Notes: generated from the sequence alone by a model not told the origin. Counted from the stretch's first letter, positions 39,620 through 47,167 are shown. The stretch is 53,939 nt of DNA from a virus (IMGVR_UViG_3300030419_006158:1-53939); one strand, 5' to 3'. Numbers and translations are program-made.

Positions 39620-39808
39620 ATGGTTGTTATAACAGAAGACGATTTTAAAGAATATGTTGAAGATTTAACTAGAAATAACACTTGTCATCGACCTGATATT
39701 AGTTGTTATGATATATGTGATCCTTGTCCGTATGTAAAATACTGTCTGTGTGAGTTAAATACTCGTTTAAATTCTAGAAGAAAACGTAGAAAATTGAAGA
39801 AAATTTAA
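39620..39808 (+). CDS. Small Cys-rich protein
   Basis: A 62-residue protein with six cysteines (CHRPDISCYDICDPCPYVKYCLC) and a basic tail RRKRRKLKKI. Cluster spacing suggests zinc or Fe-S binding. Unknown family. Confidence 0.5.
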   Translation: MVVITEDDFKEYVEDLTRNNTCHRPDISCYDICDPCPYVKYCLCELNTRLNSRRKRRKLKKI

Positions 39809-39814
39809 TAAATA
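39807..39814 (+). promoter_or_regulatory. Late promoter variant AATAAATA
   Basis: AATAAATA 8 nt before ATG 39823, overlapping the preceding stop codon. Confidence 0.5.
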
Positions 39815-39822
39815 TTAACGAT

Positions 39823-40191
39823 ATGAAGAAGACATTATTGACATTAGCCGCTATCGGCTTTTTATCAACAACTACCCATGCCGGCTTTCTTGATCATTTC
39901 GGGGCTGGTTTGAAACCTGTGCCTTATTTGAAAGTTCCTCTAGTTAAGTTAGCAGTTCCTGCTCCATCTCTTGCAGTTGGACCTAGAGCTGGAACTGAAG
40001 TAGATGGTAAAGTTTCAGGTACTGGTGCTAGTGCAGCTCTTCCATGGATTCGTGGAGGAGTTAAATGGCCTAGCTTGACTCTGGGAGCGGGAGACGCCAA
40101 GGTGACGATTGGTCCTAAGGCTGCTAAAGGAGACGCTGCTAAGAAGAAGGCTGCTGCGGCCAAAAAGAAAAAGGCTGCTAAGAAGAAGTAA
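39823..40191 (+). CDS. Exported protein with Lys/Ala tail
   Basis: A 122-residue protein with a signal peptide (MKKTLLTLAAIGFLSTTTHA, cleavage before GFLDHF). A Gly/Pro/Val-rich middle follows, then a histone-like KKKAAAAKKKKAAKKK C-terminus. Might bind DNA or cell-envelope polymers. Followed by a strong terminator. Confidence 0.55.
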   Translation: MKKTLLTLAAIGFLSTTTHAGFLDHFGAGLKPVPYLKVPLVKLAVPAPSLAVGPRAGTEVDGKVSGTGASAALPWIRGGVKWPSLTLGAGDAKVTIGPKAAKGDAAKKKAAAAKKKKAAKKK

Positions 40192-40216
40192 CCTATTCTT
40201 ATTCAATAAGTGGGGA

Positions 40217-40246
40217 GAGAGTCGACCATATGGTCGGCTCTTTTTT
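40217..40246 (+). terminator. Rho-independent terminator
   Basis: GAGTCGACC and GGTCGGCTC form a 9-bp stem (one G-T) with ATAT loop, followed by T6. Confidence 0.9.
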
Positions 40247-40267
40247 ATGTTTTTTCGTAAGGAATTC

Positions 40268-40275
40268 AATAAATA
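40268..40275 (+). promoter_or_regulatory. Late promoter variant AATAAATA
   Basis: AATAAATA 8 nt before ATG 40284, right after the terminator. Confidence 0.55.
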
Positions 40276-40283
40276 ATATACGT

Positions 40284-40574
40284 ATGAAAAAGTTAACTAA
40301 TGTCGGTGTTGTCTCCGCAGCAAACGTTTTAGCCGTGCTGGGAGCTCTTACTGGTCTAGTCAAGGTCACCATCTTACCTGTACTCGCTGTCATCGCAGCA
40401 GGTAACTTAGGTGATATAGATGCTGCTGTTAAAACAGTTGGTGAAGCTGCATCAAAAAATGTTGGTGATGTTGTTACATTTGCCGTGGTAGGATGGTTAG
40501 GTGGTGCTGTTTGGGCATGGCTACTCAATTTATCATTGAAATGGACAAAGGGTCTAACCTGGACAGTTAAGTAA
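40284..40574 (+). CDS. Small hydrophobic membrane protein
   Basis: A 96-residue protein, mostly hydrophobic (VVSAANVLAVLGALTGLVKVTILPVLAVIAAG; VVTFAVVGWLGGAVWAWLLNL), with two or three membrane helices. ATG 40284 is chosen; the upstream part of the open frame lies inside the terminator. Holin-like composition, but not near lysis genes. Confidence 0.55.
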   Translation: MKKLTNVGVVSAANVLAVLGALTGLVKVTILPVLAVIAAGNLGDIDAAVKTVGEAASKNVGDVVTFAVVGWLGGAVWAWLLNLSLKWTKGLTWTVK

Positions 40575-40592
40575 GAAACACTTAGAAAATCG

Positions 40593-40627
40593 AAAGAGCC
40601 GGTCTTATTGATCGGCTCTTTTTTTAT
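40593..40627 (+). terminator. Rho-independent terminator
   Basis: GAGCCGGTC/GATCGGCTC stem (one G-T) with TTATT loop and a T9 run. The stop codon of the opposing oxygenase gene lies in the loop, so transcription of both strands meets here. Confidence 0.85.
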
Positions 40628-41378
40628 ACAATCGGTCTATAAGATTAACTTGTATAGATCGACGAAGTACTTTAGATGTTTTAGGATTTGTCATTGCGTG
40701 GTTAGAACATTTTCTATGAAAAGCTCCGTCGTCATCATACCATCCTTCATTAATTCTAGAAAACAAAAATAATGAATTAGGCTTATATGGTGCTATTTTA
40801 ACAAGGTCCTTATGAAAATCTAAATGAGGAGGTTTAGTAAAACTAGGATATAGTCTTGTACCTAAATTTTCATCGTCACCTTCATCGGCTAAATATAATA
40901 AAATTGAAAATATTTTTTGACCTGAATCAGCATGAATATGATATTCATATCCTGGAGTTTGTATGTCATATGTAGCATACATGCTTTCAGGTTTTGGTTG
41001 AGGTCGTTCGCTACATCTACCGCTATTTTTAAATTTTAACAAAAGAAGATCTTGCAAGTCTTTATTTAAAAAAATATTACAAAACTCTTTTGAGAGTGTA
41101 CGACTTCGAATGCGTTTTGGATCGATCCAACCCTTTTTTATATTCAGTTCCATGCTTTTTTCTTCATTAGGATGGTTACGACTGTCATAAAGGCATACTC
41201 GTCTCCGTGCTGGATTGTCTTTTCGGAGATTATGATCTATCAAACATAGTGTCTCTTTGTTAAGTTTATCATAAAATTCTTGCGGTAAGAAATTTTCTAC
41301 ATACATATGATCCCATGGATCAGTAGTTAGCATGGTTTGTGACACTTTTTGTTTCGTGAATTCTAGGATACTATCCAT
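40605..41378 (-). CDS. 2OG-Fe(II) oxygenase
   Basis: A 257-residue dioxygenase. YEYHIHADSGQKIFSILLYL carries the HxD iron ligands, SNHAMTN the distal His, and RRSIQVNLID the Arg for 2-oxoglutarate. Similar enzymes are common in marine phages, hydroxylating proteins, nucleobases or sugars; the target is unknown. AATAAATA at 41389-41396 lies 10 nt upstream of ATG. Confidence 0.75.
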   Translation of the reverse strand: MDSILEFTKQKVSQTMLTTDPWDHMYVENFLPQEFYDKLNKETLCLIDHNLRKDNPARRRVCLYDSRNHPNEEKSMELNIKKGWIDPKRIRSRTLSKEFCNIFLNKDLQDLLLLKFKNSGRCSERPQPKPESMYATYDIQTPGYEYHIHADSGQKIFSILLYLADEGDDENLGTRLYPSFTKPPHLDFHKDLVKIAPYKPNSLFLFSRINEGWYDDDGAFHRKCSNHAMTNPKTSKVLRRSIQVNLIDRLYKKRADQ

Positions 41379-41388
41379 AATTACCGAT

Positions 41389-41396
41389 TATTTATT
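41389..41396 (-). promoter_or_regulatory. Late promoter variant AATAAATA
   Basis: Minus-strand AATAAATA 10 nt before the oxygenase ATG, the longest spacing among accepted sites. Confidence 0.4.
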
Positions 41397-41447
41397 CCTT
41401 AAAAAAATTAGTTGCAAAATTAATGTGTGTATGTTATCATATGCGCT

Positions 41448-41690
41448 ATGAAAGACTTCTTAAGTTACAAATCTATGATAACTCCGGGAATTATAAAGAT
41501 CCTGAGCTATCTCGGAATGGTAGGTGCTATTATTTTTGGTATTTTCGCCATAGCCGCGGAACCACTTACTGGTGTTGGGCTTATTATTTTAGGACCAGTA
41601 GCAGTTCGTATTCAAGCTGAATTGATATTAGTTATGTTTGAGATTCACGCTGAACTAAAAAAGGTAAATCACGGTATTAGGAAAAAGTAG
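41448..41690 (+). CDS. DUF4282-like membrane protein
   Basis: An 80-residue protein. FLSYKSMITPGIIKILSYLG...GVGLIILGPVAVRIQAELILVMFEIHAELKKVN matches the DUF4282 pattern (F..fit..i....y......g......i.Ri..E..iv.F.i...l). Two transmembrane helices. ATG 41448 is preferred to upstream GTG. Function unknown. Abuts the DUF3445 gene. Confidence 0.5.
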   Translation: MKDFLSYKSMITPGIIKILSYLGMVGAIIFGIFAIAAEPLTGVGLIILGPVAVRIQAELILVMFEIHAELKKVNHGIRKK

Positions 41691-42503
41691 ATGAAAGATC
41701 TATTTCGTCCTGGTCCGTTTGAATATAGAATGGGGCTTAGTAAAGGGAAGGCTGAAGACTTCTTTAAACATGACCCAGAGGACGAAATAGTTCTAAAAGA
41801 ACGAAAACGGATACTTTCTGAACATCCAGAAAGACATTGCGAGTTGTTAGACGAAGGTAGAGATTCCTTAGAAGAATTCAATGAATTGTTAGTACACTGG
41901 GGAATCATACCTTCGTCATTATCTTTAAAGAAATTAGGAGAATCAATTTCACCTGATGTTCTTTTTATGAAAGGAGACACTCTTCTCGGTGGTTGTGTTT
42001 GTTTTCCATCTTCGTGGGCTTTTGAGGATAAAGTAGGAAAGTCTCTTGATTGGATTCATGGAGCTGTTCCTACACTAAATGAAAAATTTGCTGATAAGAT
42101 TACGCATTTTATTAATAAAATACCTAAAGACATAGGATGGCTGCGGAGTAATTGGGGGCTCTCGGGAGATAATTTATTGAATCATCACCCTGCATTAAAC
42201 TTACCACAATTAACAGAGAGCACAAGTATGAATGATATTTGGTTTAGAGTTGAAAGGCAATTATTATTTTCTCTCCCTAAAACACAAAGTGTTCTATTTG
42301 GAATTAGGGTACAAAATTACCCCCTTTTTGAGGCTGTCGAAGATGAAGAAGTTAAGACTGGTCTACTCGAAGCATTAAAAACTATGCCAAAAGAAATCGC
42401 AAAGTATAAAAATATAAATCGAGTTCAAGATTCTATTATAAATCATTTAACAGGTACAACTATTATTTGTAGTAATCAATTTGATAGAATATTAAGTACG
42501 TGA
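41691..42503 (+). CDS. DUF3445 (heme-dependent oxidative N-demethylase alpha-like) protein
   Basis: A 270-residue protein. CFPSSWAFEDKVGKSLDWIHGAVPTLNEKFADKITHFINKIP...RSNWGLSGDNLL...WFRVERQLLFSLPKTQSVLFGIRVQNYPL matches DUF3445 (W...dK.G..L..IH.pVP........v..f...l.....v.R.NW.......lRvErQtL.rLP.t.avlFtIr.y). Characterised relatives form the PAS-like heme subunit of an amine N-demethylase. Very unusual cargo for a phage. The partner beta/gamma subunits are not in the window. Confidence 0.75.
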   Translation: MKDLFRPGPFEYRMGLSKGKAEDFFKHDPEDEIVLKERKRILSEHPERHCELLDEGRDSLEEFNELLVHWGIIPSSLSLKKLGESISPDVLFMKGDTLLGGCVCFPSSWAFEDKVGKSLDWIHGAVPTLNEKFADKITHFINKIPKDIGWLRSNWGLSGDNLLNHHPALNLPQLTESTSMNDIWFRVERQLLFSLPKTQSVLFGIRVQNYPLFEAVEDEEVKTGLLEALKTMPKEIAKYKNINRVQDSIINHLTGTTIICSNQFDRILST

Positions 42504-42799
42504 TCAAGATTATCCCAAGTCACTCTATTAATAGTTATACAAGGCTGCCTTTTCTGTACTTCAGATACTCGTAGACCATAAACCTGTTCATCAGGCTCAA
42601 TTAATTCAGATATAAAATCATACAAACCCGTTTGTTTAACCCATTTATAATACAGGTCTTTGTTATGCTTTTCAGTCTCTAATAGAAATTCTGTATCCTT
42701 TTTTAAAAATATGGACACATATAAACAGACTGATCTTAAAGCAAGGTTTTCCGAGGGGGGAGTAACTATTCCTTCGTAAAATATAATTGGCTTAGACAT
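42476..42799 (-). CDS. Hypothetical protein
   Basis: A 107-residue protein (MSKPIIFYEGIVTPPSENLA...), convergent with and overlapping the 3' end of the DUF3445 gene by 28 nt. No domain recognised. Confidence 0.5.
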   Translation of the reverse strand: MSKPIIFYEGIVTPPSENLALRSVCLYVSIFLKKDTEFLLETEKHNKDLYYKWVKQTGLYDFISELIEPDEQVYGLRVSEVQKRQPCITINRVTWDNLDHVLNILSN

Positions 42800-42944
42800 C
42801 TCTTTTTTCTTTATCTTTTTTCTTGCACTTGTCGCAAACTACTCGCATTGATTTACGCTGTTGCAAGTAATATGTATCGGGCAACACTTCCCAGGTTAAT
42901 TGATATTCCGGGAACGTTTTTTTACATATAGAACACTCGCACAT
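42792..42944 (-). CDS. Small zinc-ribbon protein
   Basis: A 50-residue protein: MCECSICKKTFPEYQLTWEV...VVCDKCKKKDKEK, with CxxC twice. ATG 42944 is chosen because CTTAAATA lies 5 nt upstream on the same strand; a longer upstream start would cross the promoter. Confidence 0.55.
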   Translation of the reverse strand: MCECSICKKTFPEYQLTWEVLPDTYYLQQRKSMRVVCDKCKKKDKEKRDV

Positions 42945-42949
42945 ATAAA

Positions 42950-42957
42950 TATTTAAG
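42950..42957 (-). promoter_or_regulatory. Late promoter variant CTTAAATA
   Basis: Minus-strand CTTAAATA, TTTAT, then the ATG at 42944. Confidence 0.45.
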
Positions 42958-43010
42958 ATAATAAGGCTGGATGATTTTTCCGGAAACCTTATAATAAATG
43001 AGTTGTTGAT

Positions 43011-43691
43011 ATGAAAACGTTTAAACAGTTTCACGAAGATAATGAAATTGCAGTAAAAGACCCTTTCGATTTAGGAAACATTGAACCTTCTTTTACTGAT
43101 TTTCTAGATCGGTTAGTTGACATGCGTGCGTCTATTAAAGCAATATTAGACTTAGGTACATTTGATTTAGGTACACAGCGTACATTTAATACGGTCACTG
43201 ATCCTGCGGTAAATGCAGCAGTAGATTTTCATGAAGCCCTACAAACATTTGTCAACAGAGATGAAAAGGGTCGAGGTCCAAGTAATTTTCGACCAAGAGT
43301 ATATGAAACAGAAAAGTTCAAGCAACACAATAATTACGATGAGTATGCACAACTAGAAAAATTAAAACGTTCAGCTTTTCGTGATAGGTTTATGGCGAGG
43401 AAGGCTAAAGATGATGAAGCACTAGCCGCAGCAGAAGCTGAGTATTCACGCATAGCGGATGCACAGGCACAAACTGAGTACTGGAGAGCATATACACAAG
43501 CTAAAAAAGAGGAAGATGAATATGTAGATGTTTTACACAGGTCGCCTTTAAGTCGTGAAGCGTTAAAGAATGACGGTAGTGAGGAGTATAAAAACGCTGA
43601 AGCCGCATATAACCATCCTAATTTTGATATTAATGTTTATGGAGGTTTAGTTAAAAAGCAGATAGAAAGTATCAGATCTGCGTTGTCTTGA
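43011..43691 (+). CDS. Capsid-targeted-like helical protein
   Basis: A 226-residue protein with N-terminus MKTFKQFHEDNEIAVKD, close to the T4 capsid-targeting peptide. The body is Ala/Glu/Lys-rich helix (AQLEKLKRSAFRDRFMARKAKDDEALAAAEAEYSRIADAQAQ). Probably an internal virion protein. The expected cleavage FHE/D is a poorer match than at 5379, 52569 or 53575. Confidence 0.5.
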   Translation: MKTFKQFHEDNEIAVKDPFDLGNIEPSFTDFLDRLVDMRASIKAILDLGTFDLGTQRTFNTVTDPAVNAAVDFHEALQTFVNRDEKGRGPSNFRPRVYETEKFKQHNNYDEYAQLEKLKRSAFRDRFMARKAKDDEALAAAEAEYSRIADAQAQTEYWRAYTQAKKEEDEYVDVLHRSPLSREALKNDGSEEYKNAEAAYNHPNFDINVYGGLVKKQIESIRSALS

Positions 43692-43713
43692 TTTATGGTA
43701 AAAAGGTCATATA

Positions 43714-43923
43714 ATGAACAACATGAGCTTGGAACGAAGAGTATTTATTTGTTTTGTTATTGTGGTCGCATTTTTTTGTAGTGGGTGTTCGTCGACTAAA
43801 TGGGAATGGTTACCACAAGAACCACATACAGACGACCAACGCAGAGGCGAGTATTCTCGACTAGATAAAGACCGTAAAGAAGTTGGCGGTGTTCAAATAA
43901 CTGTATTAAAAGCGAGTTTCTAA
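43714..43923 (+). CDS. Small lipoprotein
   Basis: A 69-residue protein with lipobox FFCSGC (Cys about residue 25) and a short charged mature domain. A second in-frame ATG at 43723 is also possible. Abuts the HMA gene. Confidence 0.6.
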   Translation: MNNMSLERRVFICFVIVVAFFCSGCSSTKWEWLPQEPHTDDQRRGEYSRLDKDRKEVGGVQITVLKASF

Positions 43924-44319
43924 ATGGAAGATTTTGAAAAATTCGAACTTGAAGTGGGTAGGTGGTTCATGAGAGCTGTAGCGTTTATAGGTTTATTCCT
44001 CGGGATAATGTTTACCTTTTGGGCTCACGGTGCTCCTAGTAAACCAATTGATGCTGATATGGAAGTAAAGGTTCCTGGATTAGTTTGTCCTTCATGTGCT
44101 ATCGGTATTAAAAGAAATCTTAAAAGACAAGTCAATGTTAAATATATTGCGTTTGATATTGCAAAGGAATTGGTTCTTATTGACTTTGTTGAGATTGAAG
44201 GATTTATTCATTATCTAAAAAATGATAAAATTATAAAATTAGTTAAAGACGCAGGATATGAGGTTTCTTCTATTAAACGCCTCGATAATAATAAACCAAA
44301 TCGTTATAATAAACCCTGA
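43924..44319 (+). CDS. Membrane-anchored heavy-metal-associated (HMA) domain protein
   Basis: A 131-residue protein with one transmembrane helix (AVAFIGLFLGIMFTFWAHGA) and a periplasmic HMA domain: VPGLVCPSCAIGIKRNLKRQ with CxxC metal ligands, and a terminal KLVKDAGYEVSSI. Likely binds Cu, Hg or Zn. No metal transporter is encoded nearby, so a sequestering or redox role is possible. Confidence 0.65.
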   Translation: MEDFEKFELEVGRWFMRAVAFIGLFLGIMFTFWAHGAPSKPIDADMEVKVPGLVCPSCAIGIKRNLKRQVNVKYIAFDIAKELVLIDFVEIEGFIHYLKNDKIIKLVKDAGYEVSSIKRLDNNKPNRYNKP

Positions 44320-44325
44320 ATATTT

Positions 44326-44403
44326 ACTTTAACGGTAAAGTTCCCTCACATTTCCAAAACTTTACTTAAGTAAAGTTCCTAAAGTCACTATTCCTTAAGG
44401 AAT
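44326..44403. promoter_or_regulatory. Tandem palindrome array
   Basis: ACTTTAACGGTAAAGT (44326-44341, 6-bp arms), a perfect 20-bp palindrome AACTTTACTTAAGTAAAGTT (44358-44377) and a perfect 14-bp palindrome ATTCCTTAAGGAAT (44390-44403). GTAAAGTTCC occurs twice in the same orientation. It sits 27 bp upstream of a promoter; candidate operator, or processing/replication site. Confidence 0.6.
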
Positions 44404-44429
44404 TTGACCATTATTTCCGGAGAAAAGGC

Positions 44430-44457
44430 TTGCTGTTTTCGCAAAAGCCGCCATAAT
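44430..44457 (+). promoter_or_regulatory. Sigma70-like promoter (TTGCTG-16-CATAAT)
   Basis: TTGCTG, 16 bp, CATAAT, then ATTGGTGTTGTTG and ATG 44471. Just downstream of the palindrome array. Confidence 0.65.
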
Positions 44458-44470
44458 ATTGGTGTTGTTG

Positions 44471-44854
44471 ATGAATACGATGAATGATTATTCTAAAATA
44501 TCGGCTGAGAACGCAAGTTCCAGGATGGCGACAGTTAGCGGTGAAGAAGCTTTTATGTCTAATGCGAAAACAAATACACAAACAGGGACCCTCAAATGGG
44601 GTGAGCGCAGGTTAATGGAGAATAAAGACTTTGCATTTGGAGATGTGACGGTTTATTCTGTTCCAGTTGAGGGTGAGATTGATCGAAATAAAATCCATAT
44701 TGCTCTAACTAAGAAGTTTCCAGCGCAATCAGGACAAGGACGTATGAGATGGTTTACCGGTTTCGCGGTTCTTGTTAAAGGTGAGATCGGGTTTAAGAGA
44801 TCTAAGTTTGAGAATTCTGTGACAGTCGAGGAGCACTACGCGCTAGCTAATTAA
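44471..44854 (+). CDS. Hypothetical soluble protein
   Basis: A 127-residue protein (from MNTMNDYSKISAENASSRMA). A Ser/Thr/Ala-rich start, then a beta-rich domain (DVTVYSVPVEGEI...GRMRWFTGFAVLVKGEIGFKRS). ATG 44471, after the conserved leader, is chosen over an upstream TTG. Probably an early gene. Confidence 0.55.
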   Translation: MNTMNDYSKISAENASSRMATVSGEEAFMSNAKTNTQTGTLKWGERRLMENKDFAFGDVTVYSVPVEGEIDRNKIHIALTKKFPAQSGQGRMRWFTGFAVLVKGEIGFKRSKFENSVTVEEHYALAN

Positions 44855-44865
44855 GCTAGCCGTAC

Positions 44866-44904
44866 TCTCAGGATAAGCTATAATTATTGCGTTGTTAGAG
44901 ATGA
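44866..44904 (+). repeat. 39-bp promoter/leader repeat, copy 1
   Basis: Identical to 45633-45671; contains -10 TATAAT (44879-44884), GCGTTGTTAG and the start codon of the next gene. The -35 of this copy is poor (TAGCCG). Confidence 0.85.
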
Positions 44905-45062
44905 TAAGAGAACGAGAAACAGTTGGATTGCTCAAAGAGAAGCAAATGATCTTTCCGGAATGGATGCAGAAAGCTGTCGAGGGATTAAAAGATAGTGATT
45001 TTGTAACAGTCATAAGACAGCACACACCATTCGGGTCGTTTGTGCTTGGTATTGAAAAATAA
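44901..45062 (+). CDS. 53-residue hypothetical protein
   Basis: MIRERETVGLLKEKQMIFPE then WMQKAVEGLKDSDFVTVIRQHTPFGSFVLGIEK. Starts at the end of the repeated leader. Unknown family. Confidence 0.5.
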   Translation: MIRERETVGLLKEKQMIFPEWMQKAVEGLKDSDFVTVIRQHTPFGSFVLGIEK

Positions 45063-45064
45063 AG

Positions 45065-45289
45065 ATGAAACTGACTTACGATAGTAACTTCGAGCGTCGT
45101 AGAGATCCGAGAGGACCTCTTGCAATGAAAAAAGGAGCACTTAAATTCAAAGAATGGGAGAAGCTTCCAAGTGATATTAAATTAACTAGAGGAGAGTGCA
45201 ACCAGCTTTACAATATTCTTACCTGGAATCTATCTAATCCAGAGTTTAAAGTAATGCAGATTATTCGCAAATTAGAAAAACAAATATAA
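45065..45289 (+). CDS. Small hypothetical protein
   Basis: A 74-residue protein, Arg/Lys-rich start (FERRRDPRGPLAMKKG), helical C-terminus. Stop overlaps the next ATG (TAATG). Not recognised. Confidence 0.5.
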   Translation: MKLTYDSNFERRRDPRGPLAMKKGALKFKEWEKLPSDIKLTRGECNQLYNILTWNLSNPEFKVMQIIRKLEKQI

Positions 45290-45627
45290 TGCCTGTGACT
45301 TGTAAAACAGTATTAATACCCTATTGGAGCTCTCAGCTAGAGGAGTCTTGGAATGGTAAAAATTATATCAGCTCAGCTGAGCATGACTGGCAGTATGGTG
45401 TGCAGTGGAGAATTTGGTGGAAAATAACTGATGGTGTTAAGCACATCGCTGAAGCCCGAATCTGGGAATATGATCGTGCTCGGGACACGTTCGGTTGGAT
45501 TAAAAAAGAAGTGTTTGCTTTTAAGAATGTTTTTAATAAAAACTTAGTACCGGGTGGACACATTCCTGCTATCTTAAAGGATACGTACTACGAACTTCAT
45601 CTAGAAACCATTAAGAAGGCCGCTTGA
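45289..45627 (+). CDS. Hypothetical protein
   Basis: A 112-residue Trp-rich protein (YWSSQLEESWNGKNYISSAEHDWQYGVQWRIWWKI), probably a compact beta fold. Coupled to the preceding gene. No family known. Confidence 0.5.
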   Translation: MPVTCKTVLIPYWSSQLEESWNGKNYISSAEHDWQYGVQWRIWWKITDGVKHIAEARIWEYDRARDTFGWIKKEVFAFKNVFNKNLVPGGHIPAILKDTYYELHLETIKKAA

Positions 45628-45651
45628 TATCTTCTCAGGATAAGCTATAAT
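45624..45651 (+). promoter_or_regulatory. Sigma70-like promoter (TTGATA-16-TATAAT)
   Basis: TTGATA, 16 bp, TATAAT, inside the second copy region of the 39-bp repeat. Confidence 0.65.
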
Positions 45652-45671
45652 TATTGCGTTGTTAGAGATGA
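45633..45671 (+). repeat. 39-bp promoter/leader repeat, copy 2
   Basis: Same 39 bases as 44866-44904, spanning the -10, leader and ATG of the next gene. Confidence 0.85.
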
Positions 45672-45901
45672 GTGCTTACATTACAAAAGATTGGACATCG
45701 ACATACGATGAGAGACACGGCGGGGCATTTGACAGAGGTCGCGCAGACAGTTATTACGGTCGACGTCGAGACCCTCACTTCTATGTTAAGGACACGTATG
45801 ATAGTCCAAGGGTAGAAGAAAAGGATATGACTGCAGAAGAGCTAAAAGCATATAACGCAGGTTACGAAGGAACTGAGTTTAATTCTAAATATAGCGCTTG
45901 A
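45668..45901 (+). CDS. Small hypothetical protein
   Basis: A 77-residue protein, rich in Tyr, Asp, Arg and Gly (DERHGGAFDRGRADSYYGRRRDP). ATG 45668 is set by the conserved leader. C-terminal KDMTAEELKAYNAGYE is helical. Unknown. Confidence 0.5.
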   Translation: MSAYITKDWTSTYDERHGGAFDRGRADSYYGRRRDPHFYVKDTYDSPRVEEKDMTAEELKAYNAGYEGTEFNSKYSA

Positions 45902-45924
45902 AATATTTTAAAGAAACAAATAAA

Positions 45925-46134
45925 ATGAATTCGAATATATTAAATTTCATCAATACCCTATCAATAGAAGGTCACACTCTACAGATCACTAAAGAAAGAG
46001 ATGAGACTAGAGCGCTTGCTAATGGAGGTATTGTTAGTATTAAAGTTTTGACCTTCGGTAAATTCGCAAAAGTAGTGAAAGAGATAGTATTTGCATTTGA
46101 TAATGATACTGGTGAATTACAATACATGGATTAA
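45925..46134 (+). CDS. Small paralogous protein, family A member 1
   Basis: A 69-residue protein ending EIVFAFDNDTGELQYMD. It shares the C-terminal 'F.F...TG.L.yi' block with the products at 46144 and 47214. Predicted alpha-beta. ATG 45925 is preferred over an upstream TTG. Confidence 0.5.
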   Translation: MNSNILNFINTLSIEGHTLQITKERDETRALANGGIVSIKVLTFGKFAKVVKEIVFAFDNDTGELQYMD

Positions 46135-46143
46135 ATTATCCAA

Positions 46144-46377
46144 ATGCGTAACAAAACAGAACACTTTAATAATTTAATTAGACTACTGAAAGACGTTATT
46201 CCAGTTTCAGAAGGCAGTAGTGTGCGAGGAGATAAAGCTCCAGATGGCTATCAAGTTGTTATTGAAGATAAAGTCGATCTTGACTCTACAACAGTCAAGA
46301 TCCCGGAGGTTGAAGTTAGTTTTAACTTCTGTAACAAGACTGGTAAACTCCGTTACATAAACAATTGGCAGGAATAA
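46144..46377 (+). CDS. Small paralogous protein, family A member 2
   Basis: A 77-residue protein ending VEVSFNFCNKTGKLRYINNWQE. N-terminal helix, C-terminal strands; related to the 45925 and 47214 products. Followed immediately by the cupin gene. Confidence 0.5.
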   Translation: MRNKTEHFNNLIRLLKDVIPVSEGSSVRGDKAPDGYQVVIEDKVDLDSTTVKIPEVEVSFNFCNKTGKLRYINNWQE

Positions 46378-46860
46378 ATGGTAGTCAGTCGTTACAGTAA
46401 TCACGATGGTAGATATCACGTAGGTGTAAAAATGAAATTAAGAGACAAAATATATCAGACAGGAAATACCTGTAGAGAGGGATCAGTTAAAAAGATTGAA
46501 AAGACATGGGGACAGGAATTGTGGATTGTAAACGATGAAGTAAATGATTACTGTGGTAAGATTTTAACTATCAATCCAGGTGAAGGTACTTCTTTACATT
46601 TTCATTCTCTTAAACATGAAACATTTCTAGTAACAGAAGGTACACTAGACATTATTATTGTTGACACTGAAACAGCGAAAAGCGAATTAATTCGACTTGA
46701 AGAATATGATTCATATATAATTGAAAGAAATGTACCTCACAGACTACAATCTGTTACTGGGTGTAAGCTTTTAGAAATAAGTACGTACCACAGAGATGAA
46801 GATAGTTATAGGGTTTTCAACGGCTATGAGGACTACCTACTCCTTACGAGAAATGTTTAG
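46378..46860 (+). CDS. Cupin protein, phosphomannose-isomerase-like
   Basis: A 160-residue protein. VKKIEKTWGQELWIVNDEVNDYCGKILTINPGEGTSLHFHSLKHETFLVTEG and IERNVPHRLQSVTGCKLLEIST match the type II phosphomannose isomerase cupin (V.KPWG.E......y..K.l.i.pG...SlH.H..r.E.w.V..G...P.g..HRi.n). Likely a mannose-6-phosphate isomerase or related sugar-phosphate enzyme. A later in-frame ATG (46432) is possible. Confidence 0.7.
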   Translation: MVVSRYSNHDGRYHVGVKMKLRDKIYQTGNTCREGSVKKIEKTWGQELWIVNDEVNDYCGKILTINPGEGTSLHFHSLKHETFLVTEGTLDIIIVDTETAKSELIRLEEYDSYIIERNVPHRLQSVTGCKLLEISTYHRDEDSYRVFNGYEDYLLLTRNV

Positions 46861-47167
46861 ATTACTTACAATATTATTACTCAGCAGCGTCGCGCTTACT
46901 GCAGCACCAAAAATAGAAATAAAGCGCGTACATCAAAAAGTAGTTGAAGCTACAGGTCAACCATATGGGTCACCAGGTGGTATCTATTTTAAATATACTG
47001 GCTTAGAGCCTTTTATTATGTATGCACTTCAGTATTCTCATGATATGGAAACATGGACAGATTTATACAATTTTGGTACTGTTGGTGATAACACTACCTC
47101 ACCATTATTTCACTGGTATGAGTTACCTCCTAGTAAGTGCTTCTTCCGAATAATTATGAAGTGGTAA
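46853..47167 (+). CDS. Exported protein with PVC-type 'S.DMETW' domain
   Basis: A 104-residue protein with a signal peptide (MFRLLTILLLSSVALTAAPK). The motif YALQYSHDMETWTDLYNF...FHWYELPPSKCFFRI resembles the 'vq.S.DL.nW......t......d......ffRv' repeats abundant in secreted verrucomicrobial proteins. ATG 46853 overlaps the cupin stop. Function unknown. Confidence 0.55.
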   Translation: MFRLLTILLLSSVALTAAPKIEIKRVHQKVVEATGQPYGSPGGIYFKYTGLEPFIMYALQYSHDMETWTDLYNFGTVGDNTTSPLFHWYELPPSKCFFRIIMKW

